Below, in pieces: positions 1 to 5,741 of a DNA stretch of 7,303 nt (within the stretch, counting starts at the first letter, position 1; each line of letters starts with the position of its first letter). The position numbers and the translations under genes were made by a program. Source of the stretch: Kangiella sp. (GTDB lineage Bacteria; Pseudomonadota; Gammaproteobacteria; Enterobacterales; Kangiellaceae); assembly GCA_002733465.1 (NCBI GenBank), contig NVVT01000022.1, forward strand, positions 57,666 through 64,968, in the 5' to 3' direction. The notes beneath the pieces were generated by a model. That model did no database searches. It worked only from the letters and a program-made list of their open reading frames with translations, and was not told the DNA's origin.

Positions 1-570
1 TTAAATACTACTAAGGCTATTGGCTTATTCAAGAGAGGCGCAGCGTTAAACGATACTAAATGCTTGATGATGTTAGGGTACCTGTATTCAAGCGGTATAG
101 GCGTCAAAATAGATCTAGAGAAAGCTGAAGAATATTATATTATTGCGAGCCAATTTGGTGAGTGGAGCGCGAAAATGGATTTAGCTAATTGGTATAGAGA
201 TGGAATTTATTACGCTAAAGATCATTCAAAAGCGAAACTTATGTACGAGGCAGTTTTGAACACTGAGTATGCGGAAGTATACATGGAATACGCTCTATTG
301 TTGGCAACTTCGCCGTTGAAAGAAGTTAGGAATGGAAAAAAAGCAGTTGAATATGCTGAGAAAGCTACTTCGCTTATTCTTAACGAGTATTATCTTGAGT
401 CCTTGTCCGCTGCATATGCTGCCAATAAGCAATTTGATGATGCTGTTAGAATCCAAATGGAATATATTGAATTTTTAGAAACTGAAAATGAACTTGAAAG
501 TCTTGTAACAGTTCAAAAGGGATATTTGCAGGATTATAGAAATTTCGTTGGAAGGTATGATTATTATTAG
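1..570 (+). CDS. Sel1/TPR-repeat protein, 3' part (N-terminus outside window)
   Basis: The frame is open from the first base, so the true start lies upstream; 189 residues are visible. Two Sel1-like helical repeats can be read. The first spans about residues 5-40, with the typical small-residue pattern ending LGYLYSSGIGV. The second spans about 41-76, ending ANWYRDGIYY. The C-terminal part (about 84-172) has the layout common at the end of such proteins: a helix with LLATSP and an EVRNGKKAVEYAEKA helix, then a TPR-like unit LESLSAAYAANKQFDDAVRIQ. Sel1 and TPR repeats are protein-protein interaction scaffolds without catalytic activity. The partner and cellular location cannot be told, because any signal peptide or N-terminal domain is missing. 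The gene converges on the SnoaL-like gene, with 90 bases between them. The internal TTG/ATG at 64-69 falls within a repeat, so it is not a believable start. The fold is confident and the function is unknown. Confidence 0.85.
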   Translation, partial: LNTTKAIGLFKRGAALNDTKCLMMLGYLYSSGIGVKIDLEKAEEYYIIASQFGEWSAKMDLANWYRDGIYYAKDHSKAKLMYEAVLNTEYAEVYMEYALLLATSPLKEVRNGKKAVEYAEKATSLILNEYYLESLSAAYAANKQFDDAVRIQMEYIEFLETENELESLVTVQKGYLQDYRNFVGRYDYY

Positions 571-611
571 AATCGTAAAGAAATTGAACATCTAGAACGG
601 ATCATATCTCT

Positions 612-629
612 AAATATCCTAAGATATTT
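612..629. terminator. AT-rich hairpin between convergent genes, possible bidirectional terminator
   Basis: A perfect 7-bp stem, AAATATC (612-618) and GATATTT (623-629), is separated by the 4-base loop CTAA. It sits near the middle of the 90-base gap between the converging Sel1/TPR and SnoaL-like genes, which is where a shared terminator would be expected. The stem has only one G-C pair and no clear T-tract follows on either strand, so it would be a weak intrinsic terminator at best. The rest of the gap (571-660) shows nothing else recognisable. Confidence 0.3.
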
Positions 630-660
630 CCGACTAAGTAAATACTATATTAATAGCAAA

Positions 661-1425
661 CTAAAATTTCCCATTATTATTTTTCCATTTATCTTTAGGC
701 GGAATCGCTTCAGTAGTATCCCAGTGTTCAACTATTTTCCCTTCATTTAAACGAAAAAGATCAAAGAAAGTAAAGGGTGTTTTATTAAAAACACCTTCAG
801 AAACAGATAAAACAAAATTACCGTCAGCTAACACGCGATGGCATCTTTTATAACGGATTGAATCAGAGTCGTTATTAATAGTGCTAGACAAAATAGCGCG
901 CAATTCGTCGAGTGTATCCATTCGAGGATTGTGTTCAATAAAATTCGCTTGCTGAATGTAATCAGGTATTTTATCGAGCTCTCCATTTATCAATACTTCT
1001 TGAACAAAGCTTTGAATCAGTTCGCGGTTGCTCTCTGTCATTTCGAGATCTGAAACTTCTATTGTCCCATCAACCATAGAATGACCTGCGTTATTTGGCC
1101 CTTGTCTTTTTTGAATATTATCCCAGTGCTCAACGGCTTTGCCTTCTTCAAATCGAAAGATCTCAAATCCAATATTACGATTAGAAAAATCATACTCAGT
1201 GTGGGCAAAGACAAAATCGCCATCTTCAAAAACGCGCACAATATTTACACGAGGTGATGTTTTAGAGAGGCGTTTAAATAAAGCAACTAGCCCTTCGCTT
1301 CCTTCTTGCGTTTGTGGATTATGTTGGATGTACTTTTCTTCGTTGACGACAGCAACAACGGATGGATTGCCTGTTTCAATTCCTTTTAACATTTCAGAAA
1401 TTAGTTTTTTTCTGTTTGAAGTCAT
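661..1425 (-). CDS. Tandem-duplicated SnoaL/NTF2-like protein
   Basis: This 254-residue protein consists of two NTF2-fold (SnoaL-like) domains in tandem. Domain 1 covers about residues 5-110 and domain 2 about 132-245. Each half carries the same landmarks: an aromatic-rich H-N-P motif (YIQHNP at 32-37, FIEHNP at 162-167), a DGxFV strand (DGDFV 68-72, DGNFV 201-205), an aromatic FRxxEGK stretch, and a closing VEHWD (98-102 and 232-236). SnoaL-type domains are small cone-shaped alpha+beta barrels; members act as aldol-condensation enzymes, isomerases or ligand binders. There is no signal peptide, so the protein is probably cytoplasmic. It lies 53 bases downstream of the exported MBL-fold hydrolase on the same strand and is probably co-transcribed with it. 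The ATG at 1425 has no clear Shine-Dalgarno of its own. A short ORF ending two bases upstream may couple its translation. The domain calls are firm; the substrate is unknown. Confidence 0.85.
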   Translation of the reverse strand: MTSNRKKLISEMLKGIETGNPSVVAVVNEEKYIQHNPQTQEGSEGLVALFKRLSKTSPRVNIVRVFEDGDFVFAHTEYDFSNRNIGFEIFRFEEGKAVEHWDNIQKRQGPNNAGHSMVDGTIEVSDLEMTESNRELIQSFVQEVLINGELDKIPDYIQQANFIEHNPRMDTLDELRAILSSTINNDSDSIRYKRCHRVLADGNFVLSVSEGVFNKTPFTFFDLFRLNEGKIVEHWDTTEAIPPKDKWKNNNGKF

Positions 1426-1427
1426 AG

Positions 1428-1463
1428 TTATAAACCAGATTTTTTTGATTTAGGTGAAGTCAT
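1428..1463 (-). CDS. 11-codon mini-ORF, possible leader peptide of the SnoaL-like gene
   Basis: On the minus strand an ATG at 1463-1461 opens a reading frame encoding MTSPKSKKSGL, ending with TAA at 1430-1428, two bases before the ATG of the SnoaL-like gene. It is preceded by TTAGGA with a 5-base gap (AGGA at 1472-1469), a better ribosome binding site than anything directly in front of the SnoaL start. The stop-to-start spacing suits translational coupling by termination-reinitiation. The peptide begins MTS, as the SnoaL-like protein does, and is lysine-rich. It could instead be a chance ORF or the relic of a shifted start. There is no evidence that the peptide itself has a function. Confidence 0.35.
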   Translation of the reverse strand: MTSPKSKKSGL

Positions 1464-1478
1464 ACGATTCCTAACTAT

Positions 1479-2387
1479 TTATTGTGAGTCTTTCGATTTT
1501 GTTTCGTCAGTCATTGGGGTAGATCGCCATGGGAAAGAACCCATTTCCATCTGAAACATCATTGCCCAAACATTAATGGGTAACCATTCTTTGTAAAAAT
1601 CCCACTTTTCGTATTTGGGAAGTTTCAGTGTATTTGGAATTGCGTAAAACGATGTTCCTTTTGTGAATTCGGCAATGATTTCTTTTTGAAGATCTTCTAT
1701 AAATTCACGGGTTTGAATAACTTCTAACTTTGAACCAATTGGGCTTTTAGCATGGCTGTGGGAAAAAATCGTTTTTTGAAAATCCATTTTTTCGAGAGCA
1801 ATGAGCGTTCGTGTCCATTCTCTAAAATTGAAATCGGCAATTGAAAAGAGCAATCTATTTGGCGTAACAATATCAGCGATGTAAACAATTTTTTCTTTGG
1901 GTAATAAAAATGTAGTCATTCCTAAGCCGTGATTCATTCCTAGATAATGTAATTCAATTACAGTATCTCCCAGAACAATGTTTTTTTGTTTTCCGCTCCA
2001 AACAACATCGGGAAGAACTAAATCGTCGTGTGAATTTTCTTTCATCCATTCAACTGCTTCACTATGAGCAACAATTTTAGCGCCTTGTTCACGGAAGACT
2101 TTTCCACCTTTTGAGTGATCCCAATGATTGTGACTTTGAAGCAAATATCTAACGGGTTTATTGGTGATATTTTTAATAGCACCTAACATGGCTTTTGAGT
2201 GCACTGAATTGATTGACTCGATCACCACCACACCTTCATTAGTGACCACAAACATCGAAAAATATCCTAAGTTGGGGTTTCCATAGCTGTAAACGTTATC
2301 TGAAACTTTCCAAACCTGTGCTTCTGCAATTACGGTATTCGTCATAAAAGAAAAAATAATGACTATTAATAGGGTTAAACATTTCAT
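1479..2387 (-). CDS. Exported metallo-beta-lactamase-fold hydrolase
   Basis: The predicted protein has 302 residues. Its N-terminus, MKCLTLLIVIIFSF, is a Sec signal with likely cleavage after AEA (about residue 23), so it should act in the periplasm or outside the cell. The metal site of the MBL fold is complete by motif: HNHWDH at 86-91, His153 in GMNHGLG, Asp172 in YIADI and a late His (210 or 212) in FSHSHA. These usually hold two zinc ions and activate water for hydrolysis of esters, lactones, amides or thioesters. An earlier in-frame ATG at 2453 would add 22 polar residues before the signal and has no ribosome binding site. AGGAAG at 2402-2397, nine bases before the ATG at 2387, favours the shorter form. 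The C-terminal 90 residues are helical and unassigned. This family is too broad to name a substrate. The gene is divergent from ggt and upstream of the SnoaL-like gene. Confidence 0.85.
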   Translation of the reverse strand: MKCLTLLIVIIFSFMTNTVIAEAQVWKVSDNVYSYGNPNLGYFSMFVVTNEGVVVIESINSVHSKAMLGAIKNITNKPVRYLLQSHNHWDHSKGGKVFREQGAKIVAHSEAVEWMKENSHDDLVLPDVVWSGKQKNIVLGDTVIELHYLGMNHGLGMTTFLLPKEKIVYIADIVTPNRLLFSIADFNFREWTRTLIALEKMDFQKTIFSHSHAKSPIGSKLEVIQTREFIEDLQKEIIAEFTKGTSFYAIPNTLKLPKYEKWDFYKEWLPINVWAMMFQMEMGSFPWRSTPMTDETKSKDSQ

Positions 2388-2396
2388 TTTATTTTG

Positions 2397-2402
2397 CTTC
2401 CT
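2397..2402 (-). promoter_or_regulatory. Ribosome binding site deciding the MBL-hydrolase start
   Basis: AGGAAG on the minus strand lies nine bases before the ATG at 2387. It supports the start that places the hydrophobic signal peptide at the very N-terminus. The longer in-frame starts at 2420 and 2453 have no comparable site. Confidence 0.6.
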
Positions 2403-2431
2403 ATGTTTAGGTTGACGCATATAATTTGAAT

Positions 2432-2460
2432 ATCTTATCAAAGCGCAACACATTCCTCAA
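2432..2460 (-). promoter_or_regulatory. Candidate sigma70-like promoter for the MBL-hydrolase/SnoaL operon
   Basis: On the minus strand TTGAGG (2460-2455, 4 of 6 matches to TTGACA) and TAAGAT (2437-2432, 4 of 6 to TATAAT) are separated by 17 bases. Transcription would start near 2425, giving a leader of roughly 38 bases before the ATG at 2387. This also fits the shorter protein start. The boxes are mediocre, and other AT-rich hexamers nearby could serve instead. Confidence 0.3.
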
Positions 2461-2510
2461 ACAAGTTACACAAATTCAGTATGTTATGTATAAAGAAGAC
2501 AAGCTCTACA

Positions 2511-2544
2511 TAGCGAGAGTAAAATACTAAGGAATATCTCGCTA
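2511..2544. repeat. Perfect 8-bp inverted repeat in the divergent promoter region
   Basis: TAGCGAGA (2511-2518) and TCTCGCTA (2537-2544) are exact reverse complements separated by 18 bases. The arms are GC-richer than their AT-rich surroundings. The repeat lies 17 bases upstream of the predicted -35 box of ggt and about 50 bases upstream of the candidate promoter of the opposite operon. This suits a regulator site acting on one or both directions. The centre-to-centre distance of the arms is 26 bases, so two half-sites on one face of the helix or a DNA-looping dimer are possible. No regulator gene is in the window. Confidence 0.4.
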
Positions 2545-2561
2545 CCTCGTCCAATTGATTA

Positions 2562-2590
2562 TCGACAGTGCTCTTGCTCAATATTATAAA
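2562..2590 (+). promoter_or_regulatory. Predicted sigma70-like promoter of ggt
   Basis: TCGACA (2562-2567, 5 of 6 matches to the -35 consensus) and TATAAA (2585-2590, 5 of 6 to the -10 consensus) have the ideal 17-base spacing. Transcription would begin near 2597, leaving a leader of about 59 bases before the ggt ATG. This is the best promoter match seen in the divergent region. Confidence 0.55.
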
Positions 2591-2655
2591 TTACTGCACA
2601 ATAAAACAAACATTAATAACTCAAACACTATTAAAAAAATAGGGGATCCAAAAAG

Positions 2656-4362
2656 ATGATATCTAATCCTTTCAAATTGTTTTTCTTGCTTTCATTAATT
2701 CTCTCAGCATGCTCTGTAGAACAAGAAAATAAGGTAAAAAACGATGTTGTAGAGACAAAAATAATTAAACAAGCAGCCATAGCCATTCCCGACAAATATG
2801 CCGCCAAAGTTGCCGAAGATATACTCAAATTGGGAGGTAATGCAGTAGATGCCGCAGTAGCCACAGGCTTTGCACTCGCCGTAACTTATATAGACGCGGG
2901 CAATATCGGCGGTGGCGGATTTATGATGATCTACATCGATGGTAAACCTTACTTCCTAGATTACAGAGAAACAGCCCCGTTAGCTGCGCATCGGGATATG
3001 TATTTAGATGATGATAAAAATGTCATTGAAAATGCGAGTTTGATTGGCGCAAAAGCGGCGGGAGTTCCAGGAACAGTTGCTGGTTTTTGGAAAGCACACA
3101 AAAGATTCGGTAAACTTACTTGGCAACAAGTGATTGCGCCAGCAATTATTTTGGCTGAACAAGGATTTATTCCACATAAAAATCTTACCGAGGCTATTCA
3201 GTCCAATTTTGATTGGTTTGGAACCAGCACCAATTTCCAACAGTATTTTGGCAATGTGGTTGCCGGACAAAATTTTAAACAGCCCGAACTTGCCGAAACA
3301 CTTAGGCGCATTTCTAAGGATGGAGCTAAAGATTTTTACCATGGAAAAACAGCCGAGTTGATTGTCGCGCAAATGAAATCTGCAGGTGGAATTATCAGCT
3401 TTGAAGATTTAAATCAATACAAAGCTGTTTGGCGTGAACCGTTGCAAGCTAAGTGGCGCGATTATCAAATATTATCGACTCCGCCTCCTAGCTCCGGTGG
3501 GTTTGGCGTAATTCAGTTACTAAAAATGAAAGACTATCTAGCAAAAGAATTTGAATCGGTCGAACATAATTCACCGCAGTATATTCATTTGGTTGCGGAA
3601 ATGGAAAAAAGAGTTTTTGCTGATCGAGCTGAATATTTAGGTGACCCTGCTTTTGTAGATATTGATATGTCTGAACTAATCAGTGATGAATATATTAAAA
3701 GACGGGCAGCCGAAGTCGATCCGATCAACATCTCTAAACTGGAAAGCGTTAAGCCAGGATTGGAGTCGCCCAATACCACTCATTATTCGATTATAGATGG
3801 TGATGGAAATGCGGTTTCTAATACCTATACAATCAACTGGGCATTTGGAACCGGTGTTATCGTAGAAGGCGCAGGCTTTTTATTAAATAATGAAATGGAT
3901 GATTTTAGCGTTAAACCAGGTGTACCTAACGTGTTTGGCGTTGTCGGCAATACCGCCAATGAAATTCAACCAGGAAAACGAATGCTATCGTCGATGTCGC
4001 CGACGATTTTGATTAAAGATGGTCAACCTAAAATGGTGGTAGGCACACCGGGTGGTTCAACTATTTTCACCTCAACTTTTCAAACCATCATTAACATTAT
4101 TGATTTTAATATGACACCACTACAAGCCGTTAGTGCAACTCGTTTCCATCACCAGCTTTTACCGCCTGATTTAATCACTCAAAGTCCTTCTTTACCGTTA
4201 GTCGATCAAACCATTGAAAAACTTAATCAACGCGGTTATCGGGTGGAACCACACAGTTGGGAATTTGGGGATGTTCAGGTGATTTGGGTGGATGGGGATA
4301 AGATTATTCCAGCTTCGGATCCTCGTGATAGAGGCGTTTCTAAAGTGTTTGATGTAGAGTGA
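2656..4362 (+). CDS. ggt: Gamma-glutamyltransferase (Ntn hydrolase), predicted lipoprotein
   Basis: GGT cleaves gamma-glutamyl bonds, as in glutathione and gamma-glutamyl amides, and passes the glutamyl group to water or an amine. The precursor (568 residues, close to the 580 of E. coli GGT) self-cleaves into large and small subunits. The nucleophile is Thr374, first residue of TTHYS, preceded by Asn373. Other conserved elements are GGNAVDAAVA, IGGGGF, Arg104 in DYRETAP (gamma-carboxylate binding), Asn394, Glu413 and Asp416 (alpha-amino/carboxyl binding), the lid-loop segment after DDFS, SSMSPT and the PGGS oxyanion turn. Unlike the soluble periplasmic E. coli enzyme, it starts with a lipoprotein signal: hydrophobic core then LSAC, with Cys19 lipidated and Ser at +2, suggesting outer-membrane anchoring. 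The start is fixed by an in-frame stop at 2632 and by AGGGGA nine bases before the ATG. It probably forms an operon with the oxidase 26 bases downstream. Confidence 0.96.
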   Translation: MISNPFKLFFLLSLILSACSVEQENKVKNDVVETKIIKQAAIAIPDKYAAKVAEDILKLGGNAVDAAVATGFALAVTYIDAGNIGGGGFMMIYIDGKPYFLDYRETAPLAAHRDMYLDDDKNVIENASLIGAKAAGVPGTVAGFWKAHKRFGKLTWQQVIAPAIILAEQGFIPHKNLTEAIQSNFDWFGTSTNFQQYFGNVVAGQNFKQPELAETLRRISKDGAKDFYHGKTAELIVAQMKSAGGIISFEDLNQYKAVWREPLQAKWRDYQILSTPPPSSGGFGVIQLLKMKDYLAKEFESVEHNSPQYIHLVAEMEKRVFADRAEYLGDPAFVDIDMSELISDEYIKRRAAEVDPINISKLESVKPGLESPNTTHYSIIDGDGNAVSNTYTINWAFGTGVIVEGAGFLLNNEMDDFSVKPGVPNVFGVVGNTANEIQPGKRMLSSMSPTILIKDGQPKMVVGTPGGSTIFTSTFQTIINIIDFNMTPLQAVSATRFHHQLLPPDLITQSPSLPLVDQTIEKLNQRGYRVEPHSWEFGDVQVIWVDGDKIIPASDPRDRGVSKVFDVE

Positions 4363-4388
4363 AAACTGTTTAATTTAGGAACTGGCTA

Positions 4389-5696
4389 ATGAAAATTTCA
4401 CCCAATAATGATAACGGTTGTGGATGGCTGAATTTGCTACCGAAACGACCTTCAACACCTGCCTTTAAGGGAACGAAAAGAGCAAAATGGCTTATCATTG
4501 GTGCCGGTTATTCTGGTCTGTCTGCCGCGCTAACACTCGCTGAAAACCTTCCCAGCGAAGAAATTATATTGGTGGATGCCAATAAGGCTGGAGAGGGTGC
4601 GAGTGCGCGCAATTCTGGTTTTCTTGTAGCCTCAGCCCTTAACGAAGGACATTTGTCAGATAATGGACTTGACGATTATAAGGAAAAAATCAACCTGTAC
4701 AAAAAATCTATCGAGCTTGCTAAACACCTTATTCAAAAACATAATATTGAATGTGATTGGCAAGAAAGCGGGAAATATCATGCCTCTAAAGGTTTGCAAC
4801 ACAAAGAAAAATTAAAAAATTATATTGAACTGTTGGATGGTATTGGCATCAATAGTCAGTTGCTTGAAGGAAATGATTTAAGTGATAAATTAGGGACTGA
4901 TTTTTATAAAATTGCTGCTAAGACAGAAAGTTGTATTTTATTGCAACCGGCGGCTTTTGCTCGCGGGCTAGTCAATGCCTTGCCAGAAAATGTCACGCTC
5001 TATGAAAATTCAGTGGTGAAAAAAATCAACAGTGGCAGTGTGCATAAAATCACTTTTGCAGATGGTGAGATTATCGCCGATAACCTTATTGTTGCTGTTA
5101 ACGGTTTTATGCCGAGCATGAAGATTAAAAATAATCGCGTATTTCCATTATTACTTTCAGCTAGTATGACACGCCCGTTAACTGTTGATGAGCAATCCAT
5201 GATCGGCAATGTCAATCAATGGGGCGTTGTCTCAGCCAGTGCTATGGGGGCTACCGTAAGATACACATCAGACAAACGTATTATGATTCGAAATACAGTT
5301 GAAGTCTCATCAAGTTTGGCGATGAAGAATTCGGAAATGGCTAAGCGGAGGAAAATTCATCAAGAAGGCCTTATCAAACGCTTTCCATTCATAAAAAATG
5401 ATATTTTTGAACACAGTTGGTCCGGTGTTACCTGCATTAGTGCCAACAATGCTAATGTTTACCAAGAGATTTCGAATAACCATTGGGTCATAGGTTGTTA
5501 TAACGGCACTGGAATCGGAATGTCTACATTATTTGGTCAGGAAATAGCTTTGCGAGCGCTAGGAAAATCTAGCAAAACTAACAAAATAATTGAAGACCGT
5601 CCTAAGGCGAGTTGGCTACCGCCACAACCCTTTCTAAACTGGGGTATCCGCATGAGACTTGCCAAAGATAGAAATTCCGCTTCGAGCGAAAATTAG
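4389..5696 (+). CDS. FAD-dependent oxidoreductase of the DAO family (PuuB/glycine oxidase-like)
   Basis: This 435-residue flavoprotein belongs to the D-amino-acid oxidase (DAO) superfamily, which oxidises C-N bonds of amino acids and amines to imines, usually passing electrons to oxygen. The Rossmann FAD motif is GAGYSG at 38-43, with Asp63 ending the second strand (LVDA) to bind the ADP ribose. GEGASARNSGF at 68-78 follows, a signature shared with gamma-glutamylputrescine oxidase (PuuB)-like proteins. The C-terminal FAD loop is YNGTGIGMS at about 371-379. A 33-residue polar N-terminal extension containing GWLNLLP precedes the Rossmann fold. It is not a signal peptide, so the enzyme is probably cytoplasmic. 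AGGA eight bases before the ATG and the 26-base gap after ggt indicate an operon. The ggt link suggests a gamma-glutamyl-amine, or an amine or amino acid released by GGT, as substrate. That is inference; sarcosine-, glycine- or D-amino-acid-type substrates remain possible. Confidence 0.85.
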   Translation: MKISPNNDNGCGWLNLLPKRPSTPAFKGTKRAKWLIIGAGYSGLSAALTLAENLPSEEIILVDANKAGEGASARNSGFLVASALNEGHLSDNGLDDYKEKINLYKKSIELAKHLIQKHNIECDWQESGKYHASKGLQHKEKLKNYIELLDGIGINSQLLEGNDLSDKLGTDFYKIAAKTESCILLQPAAFARGLVNALPENVTLYENSVVKKINSGSVHKITFADGEIIADNLIVAVNGFMPSMKIKNNRVFPLLLSASMTRPLTVDEQSMIGNVNQWGVVSASAMGATVRYTSDKRIMIRNTVEVSSSLAMKNSEMAKRRKIHQEGLIKRFPFIKNDIFEHSWSGVTCISANNANVYQEISNNHWVIGCYNGTGIGMSTLFGQEIALRALGKSSKTNKIIEDRPKASWLPPQPFLNWGIRMRLAKDRNSASSEN

Positions 5697-5721
5697 TCGT
5701 GTCAAATAGAATAATTAATAT

Positions 5722-5741
5722 CTAATCCGAATTCTGATTAG
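5722..5741. repeat. 20-bp near-perfect palindrome overlapping the acylase stop codon
   Basis: CTAATCcGAATTCtGATTAG reads the same on both strands except for one mismatched pair (lower case). It lies between the converging oxidase and acylase genes and includes the acylase stop codon (5738-5740). It could fold into a hairpin ending both transcripts. On the minus strand it is followed by an AT-rich stretch, but no true T-run is present on either side. It contains an EcoRI-type hexamer at its centre, with no evidence that this matters biologically. Confidence 0.4.

Noticed and set aside
1139..1453. 104-codon plus-strand open frame over the SnoaL-like gene
   Set aside because: It is antisense to a well-supported two-domain protein, and its translation is low in recognisable structure.
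1479..2387. Calling the MBL-fold protein a beta-lactamase because a penicillin-acylase homologue is nearby
   Set aside because: The HxHxDH motif is common to a very broad superfamily, and nothing beyond it identifies a class B beta-lactamase.
2388..2453. Longer N-terminus for the MBL-fold hydrolase from ATG at 2453 or 2420
   Set aside because: It would bury the hydrophobic signal behind polar residues, neither ATG has a ribosome site, and the candidate promoter lies downstream of 2453. The start at 2387 has AGGAAG nine bases away.
2481..2530. Two overlapping tiny plus-strand frames (10 and 14 codons) in the divergent region
   Set aside because: Neither has a ribosome binding site and both lie upstream of the predicted ggt promoter.
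2613..2634. TTAATA-N10-TATTAA inverted repeat in the ggt leader
   Set aside because: The arms are only six A/T bases in very AT-rich DNA, so chance is a sufficient explanation.
3004..3372. 122-codon minus-strand open frame inside ggt
   Set aside because: It is the antisense shadow of conserved GGT sequence and has no family resemblance.
2656..5696. Assigning the operon to the E. coli Puu putrescine pathway
   Set aside because: No PuuA-, PuuC- or PuuD-like gene is present and the oxidase resembles PuuB only at the level of shared DAO-family motifs.
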